DNA of 64,000 nt, from NCBI GenBank assembly GCA_024207135.1, contig CP042428.1:1736001-1800000 (forward strand), in the 5' to 3' direction. The position numbers and the translations under genes were made by a program. Under the pieces are notes generated by a model that was not told the origin of the DNA, did no database searches, and saw only the letters and a list, made by a program, of their open reading frames with translations. The stretch comes from Arthrobacter sp. C2 (GTDB lineage: Bacteria > Actinomycetota > Actinomycetes > Actinomycetales > Micrococcaceae). Of the stretch, positions 52,196 to 61,533 are shown piece after piece (the first letter of the stretch is position 1; each line of letters begins with the position of its first letter).

Positions 52196-53872
52196 ATGAG
52201 CACCCAAGTACTGCAAGAACCCGCCGAGGTCCAGGTGCCGACCAAGAAGTCGGCCGGACACATCATCGTCGACACCCTGGTGGCCCACGGTGTCGAGCGC
52301 ACCTACGTGATTCCCGGGGAAAGCTACCTCGACGTCCTGGACGGACTGCACCGCTCCCCCATCGAAACCGTCGTGTGCCGCCACGAGGGCGGCGCCGCCT
52401 ACATGGCCGAGGCCGACGGCAAGATGCACCAGCGCCCGGGCATTGCCATGGTGACCCGCGGACCGGGTGCCGCCAACGCGCACGTCGGCCTGCACACCGC
52501 ATGGCAGGATTCGACCCCGATGGTGCTCTTCGTCGGCCTGATCCCCTTCGCCCACCGGGACCGCGAGGCCTTCCAGGAATTCGACATCAAGGGATGGTTC
52601 GACACCGGCGCCAAGCGCGTGATGGTCCTGGACCACGCGGAGCGGGCCTCGGAAATCGTGGCCGAAGCCATGTTCGCAGCCATGAGCGGACGCCCCGGCC
52701 CCGTGGTCGTCGGACTGCCCGAGGACGTCATCCGGGAAATGGTCGACCCCGCCCTGCACCCGGTCATCCCGGTGGCCACCGGCGGCATGACCGTGACCGA
52801 CTGGAAGGAACTCAAGAACGCACTCGAGCAATCCTCCAAGCCCCTGTTCGTCCTGGGCGGCAACGACTGGACCCAGGAAGGAACCACCCAGCTGACCTCC
52901 TGGCTCGAGGAACACCACCTCCCGGCAGCCGTCGAATGGCGCTGCGAGGGAAACATCCCCTTCAGCTCCCCGTCCTACGTGGGTCCCATCGGCTACGGCC
53001 GCCCGAAACCCACCTACGACCTGCTCGAGGAAACCGACCTGCTGATCTTCGTCGGCACCGTCCCGGGCGACGTCATCACCGACGGCTTCCTGGTGCGCCA
53101 GGACTGGTCAAAGAAGAACTTCCTGGTCACCATCGACCCGTCCCTGCGCGGCCGCTCCGGCCCGGTCTCCCACCAGATCGTCTCCAAGCCCGATGTCTTC
53201 GTGCGGGACCTGGTCATGATGGAATTCTCCGGCAAGCCCGAGTGGAGGTCCTTCACCGAACGCATGCGCGGCGAACAGGAAAAGTTCGCGGCCCTGCCCC
53301 CGGCCACGCCCTCGGCGGGGCCTGCACGCATGGACACGCTCATGGCCAACCTGGTCCCGTCCCTGCCCAAGGACGCCATCATCACCCTGGGCGCCGGCGA
53401 GCACACCAACTGGGCGCACCGCTACTTCCCGACCGAGGAATACGCCTCGATGATTTCGGCCCGCAACGGGTCCATGGGGTATTCGGTGCCCTCCGCCATC
53501 GCGGCCTCGCTGAACTTCCCGGGCCGCCGCGTGGTCACCATCGCCGGTGACGGCGAGTTCCTGATGAACGGCCAGGAACTGGCCACCGCGGCACAGTACG
53601 GCGCCACCCCGCTGGTCATCGTGATGGACAACCAGGAGTACGGAACCATCCGCACCCACCAGGAACGCCACTACCCGGAACGCATTTCGGGCACCCAGCT
53701 CAAGAACCCGGATTTCGCATTGATGGCCCAGGCCTTCGGCGGTTTCGGCATCCGCGTCGAGAACGACGCCGATGTTCCCGCCGCCCTCGAGGCAGCACTC
53801 TCGGCGATTGACGAGAAGGGCCAGTTCGCCCTCGTCCACCTGATCGTGGAGCAGCGCGTCAAGGCCTACTGA
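52196..53872 (+). CDS. Thiamine-diphosphate-dependent enzyme of the acetolactate synthase/benzoylformate decarboxylase superfamily
   Basis: A 558-residue ThDP enzyme. The N-terminal domain shows YVIPGESYLDVLDGLHRSPI and the catalytic glutamate in VVCRHEGGAAYMAEADGKMH. The C-terminal Mg-ThDP motif is TIAGDGEFLMNGQELATAAQ ... MDNQEYGTIRTHQERHYPER. The region of the FAD site in true acetolactate synthases is weak, and there is no neighbouring small subunit, so it is likelier a decarboxylase or carboligase of unknown substrate. AAGGAG is nine bases before the ATG. A different ATG seven bases upstream opens a frame without family features. Confidence 0.82.
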   Translation: MSTQVLQEPAEVQVPTKKSAGHIIVDTLVAHGVERTYVIPGESYLDVLDGLHRSPIETVVCRHEGGAAYMAEADGKMHQRPGIAMVTRGPGAANAHVGLHTAWQDSTPMVLFVGLIPFAHRDREAFQEFDIKGWFDTGAKRVMVLDHAERASEIVAEAMFAAMSGRPGPVVVGLPEDVIREMVDPALHPVIPVATGGMTVTDWKELKNALEQSSKPLFVLGGNDWTQEGTTQLTSWLEEHHLPAAVEWRCEGNIPFSSPSYVGPIGYGRPKPTYDLLEETDLLIFVGTVPGDVITDGFLVRQDWSKKNFLVTIDPSLRGRSGPVSHQIVSKPDVFVRDLVMMEFSGKPEWRSFTERMRGEQEKFAALPPATPSAGPARMDTLMANLVPSLPKDAIITLGAGEHTNWAHRYFPTEEYASMISARNGSMGYSVPSAIAASLNFPGRRVVTIAGDGEFLMNGQELATAAQYGATPLVIVMDNQEYGTIRTHQERHYPERISGTQLKNPDFALMAQAFGGFGIRVENDADVPAALEAALSAIDEKGQFALVHLIVEQRVKAY

Positions 53873-53897
53873 CCCGGCTCCGCGCCGAAAACCAACG

Positions 53898-53937
53898 GTG
53901 CCTGTCGCATCCCCGCCTGCGGGGAAGCGGCAGGCAC
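53898..53937 (+). terminator. Terminator of the ThDP-enzyme gene
   Basis: An 11-bp stem with one mismatch (53898-53908 with 53927-53937) around an inner CCCCGC/GCGGGG hairpin, 26 bp after the stop codon and shared with the convergent SGNH gene. Confidence 0.7.
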
Positions 53938-53963
53938 TTGCCGTTTGCTGCGGGCCAGCCGCC

Positions 53964-54728
53964 TCAGCCACCGCTCGAACGGCGGTCCTGCAAGACCTCG
54001 AGCAGGAACTCCGCCCAGTGACCGTAACCAGCCACCGAGGCATGAAAACGGTCGGTGGCAAAGAAGGCCTCCCCGAGCGGCGGATCATCGGCAAAGGAGA
54101 CGAAGTCCAGCCCCAGTTCCGCGCACACTCCCGCCGAGACTGCATCCAGGCGGCTGGCCCGGCGTTCCAGGAACTCGTTCAGCGGTGTCGGAAGTGCCGG
54201 GAAGTACCGAAACGGCGGGACCCCTGCCACCACGATTTCCCGGTCCCTGCCCGGATCCAGGAAGGCCCCCAGCACCGCCCGCAGGTCACTGCCCCAATGC
54301 GCGGGGCTCCGTCCGGACATCGCGTCGTTGGCCCCGGCGACCAGCACGACGATGTCCGGGTCGTGTTCCTGGATGAGTCCGAGCACTTCATGCCGGATGC
54401 GTTCCAAGGTGGCGCCGTTCGCGCCATCGGCTTCCCAGGCCACCGGGCGGTGCCGCCGCGCCGAAAGGCGCACCGCCAGCTGGCCGGTCAATGCCACGGA
54501 GTGTGTGGGAGCCCCGGTCCCGGCAACGTTGGAATCCCCGATGACCAGCAACCGCAGCGGCACCCCGCCGCTTCCGGCCGCATCGACCAGGCCCCAGTTG
54601 GGTCCGGCCGCTTCCTCGAGTCTCGGGATGTTCCTGGCGATCCGGTGTCCCTGCAGCAGGGAGGGCCCCGCCTGGACGGCATCCAGCCAAACACGCCGGA
54701 TTCGTTCGATACCAACGAAGCCGCTCAT
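53964..54728 (-). CDS. SGNH/GDSL-type hydrolase
   Basis: A 254-residue esterase-like protein. Block I is LRLLVIGDSNVAGTGAPTHS (about 58-77; catalytic S in GDS), block III DIVVLVAGANDAMSG with the N of GAND, and block V FFATDRFHASVAGYGHWAEF with the D and H of the triad. No signal peptide is obvious; the N-terminus is MSGFVGIERIRRVWLDAVQA. It probably cleaves an ester or acetyl group of a lipid or glycan. Monocistronic. Confidence 0.88.
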   Translation of the reverse strand: MSGFVGIERIRRVWLDAVQAGPSLLQGHRIARNIPRLEEAAGPNWGLVDAAGSGGVPLRLLVIGDSNVAGTGAPTHSVALTGQLAVRLSARRHRPVAWEADGANGATLERIRHEVLGLIQEHDPDIVVLVAGANDAMSGRSPAHWGSDLRAVLGAFLDPGRDREIVVAGVPPFRYFPALPTPLNEFLERRASRLDAVSAGVCAELGLDFVSFADDPPLGEAFFATDRFHASVAGYGHWAEFLLEVLQDRRSSGG

Positions 54729-54971
54729 CGTGGTTCCCTTCGCATAGCCCTGCCCCTGAACCAGCCAACGCTCCCCCCGCCACGGTTTCCCGTGCCGTCC
54801 CAGTCCTCAGGGTCGACCTTCCCCGTTCCCCTGTCAATGCGCCGGATGCGGGGAAACCGCATCCACCTTGTTGCACGGGCTGGCCGGTTGCCGGGGGCTT
54901 GCTGCGGGAAACGACGCCGACATGGGCTCCCTCTCATTTGGGTCTCATCAATCTCGGCCATACTTGGGTTC

Positions 54972-55361
54972 ATGGGATTGGGAAAGATCGGCAAGATCGC
55001 GGCCGCGCTGGTGGCGCTCTTGGCACTGGGTTTCGGCGCCTACGTGGTTGCCCTGGAACTTTCGGCTCCGCCGGCGGTGAACCTGGGCCCGGGGATCACG
55101 ATCGAGCAAGGCACCGCACCGGCCACTCCGTCATCGACATCCGCGACGCCCAGCCCATCGGCCGTGCCCACGCCAACGCCCAAGCCCACGAAGTCGACTA
55201 CGCCCAAGCCCACGACCAGCCCCCCGTCCAAGAAACCCACCGTCCTGCCCAGCAAGTCGGCGCCGGTCAAGCCGCTGCCGCCTTCCAAGGCCTACGACGA
55301 TGATGACGACGATGATGATGATGACGGGGACGACGGGGACGACGGGGACGACGATGATTAG
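54972..55361 (+). CDS. Exported small protein with Pro/Thr-rich linker and poly-aspartate tail
   Basis: A 129-residue protein in three parts: a basic N-terminus and signal-anchor (KIAAALVALLALGFGAYVVA, about 8-27); a flexible linker of Pro, Ser, Thr and Lys (about 45-105, with TPTPKPTKST and PKPTTSPPSKKPTV); and a tail of 17 aspartates among the last 21 residues, ten of them in one run, punctuated by glycines. Such acidic runs can bind calcium, magnesium or other cations. The last 8 bp overlap the start of the sensor kinase gene, so all three proteins of this unit are made together. No known family. A role as cation-sensing partner of the kinase is a hypothesis. Confidence 0.8.
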   Translation: MGLGKIGKIAAALVALLALGFGAYVVALELSAPPAVNLGPGITIEQGTAPATPSSTSATPSPSAVPTPTPKPTKSTTPKPTTSPPSKKPTVLPSKSAPVKPLPPSKAYDDDDDDDDDDGDDGDDGDDDD

Positions 55362-56868
55362 GATCCCCGAGCTCGCCCAACAACTGGCCTCCGCGCCCGA
55401 AGGCACCCGTTTTGCCCGCCGCGGGTTCTCCGTCCGCACCCGGGTGCTGGCCGGGATGCTCGGGTTGATGACGCTTGCCTTCGCCGTCACCGGAACCGTG
55501 GTCTACCTCTTGCAGGTCAAGACCATGGACGCCCGCATAGACGACTCGCTCAAGCGCAGCGTCCAGGAGTTCCAGGTGCTCACCGCGCGCAGTTCCGAAC
55601 TGGCGACCGCCGCCGAACCCCTCACGGCCGAGGTGCTGCTGTACACCGCAATGCAGCAAACCCTGCCGGCACGGCACGAGGGGATGCTGAGCCTGGTCAA
55701 CCAGAAGGTGCGTTGGACCGCCCCCGAGGTCGTGCAGACCCGTCTGGAAAACGACCCGGGATTCGTCGCCTGGGCGGTGCACGACGCACCGGACGAGCAG
55801 ATCATGCTGCAGACCGTGCCGACCAGCCAGTCCACCTACCGCGCGGTGAGCATACCGCTGACCGTCACCCAGCCCCGGACCCCGGCCCACCTGGTGTTCG
55901 CCTACGACTACACGGCCGAGAAGCAGGCACTGAACCGCGGCTTCGTGATGTACATGGTGGTCGGGATGGTCATCCTGCTGGCCGCGGGAACCGCCGGATG
56001 GCTGCTGGTGGGCAGGTTCCTGCGCCCCGTGGCGCTGCTGCGCGACACGGCCCGGAAGATCTCCGAATCCGATTTGTCCCAGCGCATCGAGGTCGTCGGG
56101 CGCGACGACCTGGCCGAGTTGACGATCACCGTCAACGCCATGCTGGACCGCGTGGAAAACGCCATGGTCTCCCAGCGGCAGCTGCTGGACGACGTGGGCC
56201 ACGAACTACGCACACCGGTGACCATCATCCAGGGTCACCTCGAACTCATGGACGCCAACGATCCGGTGGACGTGAACCAGTCGCGGGACATCGCCCTGGC
56301 CGAACTGGACCGGATGTCCCTGCTGATCAACGACCTGGTCACCCTGGCCACCTCCAACAGCGTCGATTTCGTCCAACCCGTGCCCACGAACATCGGCACG
56401 CTGCTGGACGACTTGCTGGACCGGGCCCGCCCGCTGGGCGAAAGGGCCTGGCGGATCGGGCACCGCGTGGAGGCCGTGGCCAACGTCGATCCCCAGCGGA
56501 TCACCCAGGCCATGCTGCAGCTGTGTTCCAACGCGGTGAAGTTCTCCGCCGACGGGTCCACGATTACCATGGGAACCAATGTCACCCACGGCACCAACGA
56601 GGAATCGGTGCTGCGCCTCTGGGTGCGCGACGAGGGGGTCGGCATCGGGGTCGAGGACCAATCGCGGATCTTCGAGCGCTTCGGGCGTGGCCGCAACTCC
56701 AAGCGCACCGAGGGTTCGGGCCTGGGCCTGAACATCGTCTCGGCCATCGCCGAGGCGCACCACGGGTCCGTCGGGGTCAGCTCCGACGTGGGCGTCGGGT
56801 CCACCTTCGTCATTGAGATCCCCACCAGCCTGGAAAGAGAAGAAGATGAGCCGGATACTGATCATTGA
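55354..56868 (+). CDS. Two-component sensor histidine kinase
   Basis: A 504-residue kinase. Helix 1 is about 30-53, an extracytoplasmic domain of about 140 residues follows, helix 2 is about 196-218, then HAMP (RFLRPVALLRDTARKISESD), HisKA with the phosphoaccepting H283 (DDVGHELRTPVTIIQGHLEL), N-box (LQLCSNAVKFSADG) and G-boxes (DEGVGIGVEDQSRIFERFGR, SGLGLNIVSAIAEA). The ATG at 55354 lies inside the aspartate-tail codons of the upstream gene; longer starts in the repetitive tract are noise. It overlaps the response-regulator gene by 23 bp. Confidence 0.93.
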   Translation: MIRIPELAQQLASAPEGTRFARRGFSVRTRVLAGMLGLMTLAFAVTGTVVYLLQVKTMDARIDDSLKRSVQEFQVLTARSSELATAAEPLTAEVLLYTAMQQTLPARHEGMLSLVNQKVRWTAPEVVQTRLENDPGFVAWAVHDAPDEQIMLQTVPTSQSTYRAVSIPLTVTQPRTPAHLVFAYDYTAEKQALNRGFVMYMVVGMVILLAAGTAGWLLVGRFLRPVALLRDTARKISESDLSQRIEVVGRDDLAELTITVNAMLDRVENAMVSQRQLLDDVGHELRTPVTIIQGHLELMDANDPVDVNQSRDIALAELDRMSLLINDLVTLATSNSVDFVQPVPTNIGTLLDDLLDRARPLGERAWRIGHRVEAVANVDPQRITQAMLQLCSNAVKFSADGSTITMGTNVTHGTNEESVLRLWVRDEGVGIGVEDQSRIFERFGRGRNSKRTEGSGLGLNIVSAIAEAHHGSVGVSSDVGVGSTFVIEIPTSLEREEDEPDTDH

Positions 56869-57514
56869 GGACGAGGAGCGCATCAGCTCCTTCGTTGCCA
56901 AGGGACTGAAGTCCTCCGGCTTCCAGCCGACCGTCGCCGACACCGGCAAGGAGGGCGGCTACCTGGCCCAGACCGGGGACTTCGAGCTGATCATCCTTGA
57001 CCTCGGGTTGCCCGACGAGGACGGGTTCTCGGTGCTGTCACGGATCCGCTCCACGAATGTCGACACCCCGGTCATCATCCTGACCGCGCGTTCAAGCATC
57101 GACGACACCGTCGCCGGGCTCGAGGGCGGTGCGGACGACTACATGGCCAAGCCCTTCCGCTTCGAGGAGTTGCTGGCCCGGGTGCGCCTGCGGCTGCGTC
57201 CGCAGGCAGCGGTGCCCGAGGACCAGGTGATCCGCGTGGGGCCGTTGGAGCTTGACGCCGCCAGCCGCCGCACCCGCCTGCACGGGCGCGAGATCGACCT
57301 CTCGGCCAGGGAATTCGGGTTGGCCGAGGCCTTCATGCGCAACCCCGGGCAGGTCCTCAGCCGCGAGCAACTGCTCTCCCGGGTCTGGGGCTATGACTTC
57401 GACCCGGGTTCAAACGTCGTGGACGTGTACGTGCGCTACCTGCGCAACAAGCTGGGCGCCGAATGGTTCACCACGGTCCGCGGCATGGGTTACCGCTTCG
57501 AGGAACCGAGCTAG
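56846..57514 (+). CDS. OmpR/PhoB-type response regulator
   Basis: A 222-residue regulator. The receiver domain has the acidic pair in IIEDEERISS and the phosphoacceptor D52 in LIILDLGLPDEDG; K102-type lysine sits in DDYMAKPFRFEELLARVRLR. The winged-helix output domain begins near residue 125 and ends with the classic SREQLLSRVWGYDFDPGSNV and VRGMGYRFEEPS. Partner of the overlapping histidine kinase. Targets unknown. Confidence 0.95.
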   Translation: MSRILIIEDEERISSFVAKGLKSSGFQPTVADTGKEGGYLAQTGDFELIILDLGLPDEDGFSVLSRIRSTNVDTPVIILTARSSIDDTVAGLEGGADDYMAKPFRFEELLARVRLRLRPQAAVPEDQVIRVGPLELDAASRRTRLHGREIDLSAREFGLAEAFMRNPGQVLSREQLLSRVWGYDFDPGSNVVDVYVRYLRNKLGAEWFTTVRGMGYRFEEPS

Positions 57515-57594
57515 CCGGGCAGCGGGCCCGGGCGGCCGGCGAGGTTGCGGCAGCGGGTCCCGCCGGACGCTCCGGCACGGTTTGCGCACCTGAC

Positions 57595-57637
57595 GCGCTC
57601 CGGCCGGATGCCCGAAAAGGGCACCCGGCCGGAGCGC
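57595..57637. terminator. Bidirectional hairpin terminator
   Basis: A 13-bp perfect stem (GCGCTCCGGCCGG with CCGGCCGGAGCGC) continues after one mismatch into TGCCC/GGGCA around GAAAA; it lies between the convergent response-regulator and secreted-protein genes. Confidence 0.85.
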
Positions 57638-57649
57638 TTCCTTGCTTGC

Positions 57650-58540
57650 CTACTTGCAGGTGACATCCACCCAGTAGGTGTGGTTGCCGTCGGCGTGGTC
57701 CGCGACGGTCACCGCCACGTCCGAGGTCGTGCCCTTCACCTTGGCCGCGGATCCGTCGGGCGCCTGGACGGACACGATGGTGCAGCCGGGCTGGCTGGCC
57801 ACGCGGATGGAGTGCGTGCCCTGCTCGGTTGCCTCGAAGTGGGCCTCGTGGAAGGCCAACACCGCCGGGTTCCATTCGGAGAACTTCACGTTGTGGGCGC
57901 CGTTGGTGTCGGTCCACGTGGCGGCGTAGCCGTCCATGGCCACCCCGTCCTTCCAGAACCTCACGTCGATCTCGACGATCATGTCGCTGAGGACCTTGTA
58001 GTTGTCCACCTTGCTGTAGCGCGGCACGAAACAGTTCTTGCTGCCCCGGTCCGAGCAGTCCAACCTGTCGGTGGGGGTGACCCAGACCTTGTAGACCCCG
58101 CCGTTGTTCGGGGTGTCGGCGTACGGGAACAACTGGACGGTTGCCCCTCCGTCTTCACCGTCGAGCCCGGTGGCGTGGGCGCAGGCCCCCGAGGGCGAGG
58201 TGTCCTGGATGACACCGCTGGCATTCACCGTGAACTGGCGACAGGCAACCGGGTCCGAAGACAGCAGCACCTTTCCCGAGGGATCGGTGACCTGGAAGGA
58301 ATAGGTTCCGGCGGGCAGTCCCGCCGCGTCGTCGGGAGCGTTGATGCCGGGCCCGCCGTTGAGGTAGACATCTTCCTTGGCGTCGTAGACGTTCAGGTTG
58401 ACCGGAGTGCCGGTGACATCCGAGGTGAAGATCGCCCCGGAGAGCTGGGTGCCTGCCGGCGGTGCCGCGGTTGCCGGGGCCACCAGCATGGTCGCGCAAG
58501 CGATGAAGATTGCGCTGGGAATGGCAAAGATCTTGTTCAT
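57650..58540 (-). CDS. Secreted protein with Ig/SpaA-like beta domain, hypothetical
   Basis: A 296-residue exported protein with a Sec signal (MNKIFAIPSAIFIACATMLV then APATAAPPAG, cleavage near 28-30). AGGGA lies upstream of the ATG at 58540. The body is beta-rich: GTPVNLNVYDAKEDVYLNGG, GLPAGTYSFQVTDPSGKVLL and a C-terminal TYWVDVTCK with paired cysteines (DCSDRGSKNCF). AGTYSFQVTDPSGKVL is reminiscent of pilin-like or T-Q ester Ig folds, but no sortase signal is present. Function unknown; located beside the two-component system. Confidence 0.75.
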   Translation of the reverse strand: MNKIFAIPSAIFIACATMLVAPATAAPPAGTQLSGAIFTSDVTGTPVNLNVYDAKEDVYLNGGPGINAPDDAAGLPAGTYSFQVTDPSGKVLLSSDPVACRQFTVNASGVIQDTSPSGACAHATGLDGEDGGATVQLFPYADTPNNGGVYKVWVTPTDRLDCSDRGSKNCFVPRYSKVDNYKVLSDMIVEIDVRFWKDGVAMDGYAATWTDTNGAHNVKFSEWNPAVLAFHEAHFEATEQGTHSIRVASQPGCTIVSVQAPDGSAAKVKGTTSDVAVTVADHADGNHTYWVDVTCK

Positions 58541-58808
58541 GGGATCCCTCTGATCGACGAGTTGGATACTGCATCCGGCACCCAACAGATCGATTGCACT
58601 CCCAGCAAGCACGAGCCCCACCTTGTGTTCCCCACAAGGACCCTGTGGATATGCTGCGTTCCAGATGTACGAAGAGTACGTCCGCCACAACGGGCGGACA
58701 ACAGGTGGGGCTACCAGTTAACTACCCGAACTTGCGTGCAGCACTCGGATTCGGCTCCCCATGACTACGCATGGAACTCGGTTTCGGGCTTGTCATTCCC
58801 CGCCCGGA

Positions 58809-59342
58809 TCAGGTGCCGGCTGCTTCGGGTTCAATGCCGGCAGGTGCCGGTGTCCAGGCAATCCGGAAGCGTTCGAAAACGATCGGGTCGTCCTCGCTCC
58901 AGCTCCGCCCGCGGGCGGCCTCCGTGCGCTGCCAGTACCTGCGGTGTTCACGCCGCCAGCTTTCCAGGGACAGGTCATCCTCGCCCTCGTCCCTGGCAAA
59001 ATCGGCGTCGGCGTCGTTGAAGGTTCCCAATCTCAGTTCGATGCTGCGCAAGATGACCCTTGGGGTTCCCTCGCCGTCGCAGGCAATCCAGTGCGAGCCA
59101 ACTCGGGGCAGGGATGCCCCGTCGTCCAGGAATTCCCGGGCCAGGGTCGAGGTGGCGCGCTTGCTGCCATGGATAACTTCCCGCAGCAGGGCATCGGCCA
59201 GCTCGGCCGAATCCCCAAAGCGTTCGACCGAATACTCGGCGCAGAGGCGCACGGCATCCGGGTGGGCTGCTGCGTACGAATCCCACATCCGGGCGGCGGC
59301 TTCCGTGTCCAAGCGGCTTGCATTGGCGTCTTCTGGTTTCAC
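58809..59342 (-). CDS. ASCH-domain protein
   Basis: A 177-residue soluble protein. The ASCH signature is seen as VIHGSKRATSTLAREFL (G-x-K-x-xT) and the later VGSHWIACDGEGTPRVILRS, with E/D-rich DFARDEGEDDLSLESWRREH. ASCH domains have a PUA-like fold and are linked to RNA modification or cofactor roles. Monocistronic; 268 bp upstream of it (58541-58808) hold the leader of the secreted-protein gene with a small hairpin GTCCGCC/GGCGGAC near 58680-58699. Confidence 0.83.
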   Translation of the reverse strand: MKPEDANASRLDTEAAARMWDSYAAAHPDAVRLCAEYSVERFGDSAELADALLREVIHGSKRATSTLAREFLDDGASLPRVGSHWIACDGEGTPRVILRSIELRLGTFNDADADFARDEGEDDLSLESWRREHRRYWQRTEAARGRSWSEDDPIVFERFRIAWTPAPAGIEPEAAGT

Positions 59343-59430
59343 AAACCACAGTATGCCACCGCGGTCCCGCAGTGATCAGGCAAGACATCGCGTGGGTACG
59401 AAGACGTGCCCTGCGCTGCCGGGCGCATGA

Positions 59431-59476
59431 ACGCGGCGGGTGCCGGTTCCTGGAACGGAACCGGCACCCGCCGCGT
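59431..59476 (-). terminator. Hairpin terminator of the repeat-protein gene
   Basis: A perfect 20-bp stem (59431-59450 with 59457-59476) with loop TGGAAC lies 20 bp beyond the repeat-protein stop on the minus strand and can also serve the opposite direction. Confidence 0.88.
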
Positions 59477-59496
59477 GTCTTCTAGTCTTTTGTCCG

Positions 59497-60096
<600 letters not shown>

Positions 60097-61314
60097 CTAT
60101 TCGGCGCGGGCCAGCAACTGTTCCACCAATGCCAACCGGGCCAGGGCCACGGCATGCCAGTCGGGATTCGCCTCGTCGCGGGCTCCTGCCACGAGCGACA
60201 GGACCACGCACGCTGCCCGGGCATACAGTCCATTGGCCGAGACCCCGCGGTTCCCGAGTTCGGTCTCGAAGGCCGCGGCATAATCCTCGAAGTAGCCGTT
60301 GACGCGCCCGTAGCGCGCGTCCAGGTCGGGCAGGACCGCCAAGTGCCCCAAGAAGCAGGCCAGGTCGTCAACCAGGTACCCTGGGCCGGCCGAATCAATG
60401 TCGAGCAGCCCGGTGATGTTCCCGTTCTCGACGAAGATGTTCGCCTCGTAGAAGTCCCCGTGGCTGGGCACCAGGTCACCGCGGTGCGCGGTTTCCAGGA
60501 TGCGGGCCAGGCGTGTGAGCAGCTCACCGATAGGTCCGGCCTGGTCGGGGACGGCGGTTTGCGCGGCATGCCCGTACCAGCCCAGGCGGTCGGACCAAGC
60601 CGGCCGAGCCGGGACCTCCAGGAGTGCTTGCGGCAGCGCGTCGAGCAGCCCGATGATGTGTTGCGGTGCCAGCGGCAGTTCCGGGGCGTGCATGAGATCC
60701 TCGGCCAGGGGCACCCCGTGGGCGCGGTGAAAGGCCAGGACCCCGTCGATCGGCGGCCCCGCCGGTATCGGTGCCGGGATTCCGGCGGACAACAACGCCA
60801 GGTGTTTCTCGTGCAGCAGTTCGGCGTCCTTGCGCAGCACCTTGAGAAACAATTGCTGCCCGTCGCCGAATCGCGCCAGCATCACTGCCCGGCGCAACGG
60901 TCGATAGGCCAGGGTGCGCAGTTCCTCGATCACCCGGCCCCCGCCCCAGTGTTCCTCGACCAGCGCCGGGGTGGTTGCCAGGGGAAGTCCGGGCAGCAGC
61001 GGGTCGGCCGGGTGAAGCCAGACGACAATACTTCCCTGTCCGCTGTCCAGCTGCACCGTCCCCTCGGGAACCGTCTCGAGCTTTTCGGCCGTGGCCCCCA
61101 GGTACAGCGTGGAGGATCCATCGGTGGCCTCGAAGACCCCGGAGACCCCGGCGCCGGGCCGGTGGTGCAACTCGGCCACGGTGATCTTGGCATCCGCCAG
61201 CCCCATGGGCCGAACGACATCGGCCAGGATCCCGGCGAACTGCGGCGACCCAAGGAATTCAAGTTGTTCGCGTTCGGTCCAGGCGTTCGCATCCTTGATG
61301 ACCGGTGCATTCAT
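60097..61314 (-). CDS. Phosphotransferase of the APH family
   Basis: A 405-residue kinase-fold protein. The catalytic loop is VPSHGDFYEANIFVENGNIT (HGD-x4-N, about 285-305) and the metal DFx equivalent is LLDIDSAGPGYLVDDLACFL. The N-terminal lobe includes YRPLRRAVMLARFGDGQQLF and FLKVL with the ATP lysine. Length and the maltokinase-like N-terminus suggest a sugar or small-molecule kinase rather than an aminoglycoside resistance enzyme. Substrate unknown. Confidence 0.83.
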   Translation of the reverse strand: MNAPVIKDANAWTEREQLEFLGSPQFAGILADVVRPMGLADAKITVAELHHRPGAGVSGVFEATDGSSTLYLGATAEKLETVPEGTVQLDSGQGSIVVWLHPADPLLPGLPLATTPALVEEHWGGGRVIEELRTLAYRPLRRAVMLARFGDGQQLFLKVLRKDAELLHEKHLALLSAGIPAPIPAGPPIDGVLAFHRAHGVPLAEDLMHAPELPLAPQHIIGLLDALPQALLEVPARPAWSDRLGWYGHAAQTAVPDQAGPIGELLTRLARILETAHRGDLVPSHGDFYEANIFVENGNITGLLDIDSAGPGYLVDDLACFLGHLAVLPDLDARYGRVNGYFEDYAAAFETELGNRGVSANGLYARAACVVLSLVAGARDEANPDWHAVALARLALVEQLLARAE

Positions 61315-61457
61315 CGAATCCTCGTTCCTCGTGTGTGCTCGGGGGCTATCCGGCGCAGGGCCATGCGGAAGTTGGGTACCTTGCCCTGCCCGCTACCTTC
61401 TCACATCCAGGGCGCGGCCGACCACGCGGCCCGCCCGCATTCCCGGCCAACGGCAAT

Positions 61458-61499
61458 GGCCGGCCGCCTGCACCCGCGAAGGGAGCCAGGCGTCCGGCC
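61458..61499 (-). terminator. Hairpin after paaZ
   Basis: A 13-bp stem with one mismatch (61458-61470 with 61487-61499) and a 16-nt loop, 35-76 bp past the paaZ stop on the minus strand. Confidence 0.6.
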
Positions 61500-61533
61500 A
61501 ATGGAAGTGTCCGCGCCGACGCGCGGCCCGGGG

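Noticed and set aside
52189-53550. Alternative frame from an ATG seven bases before the ThDP-enzyme start.
   Set aside because: The frame gives Arg/Pro/His-rich sequence without domains, whereas the frame from 52196 encodes a complete ThDP enzyme.
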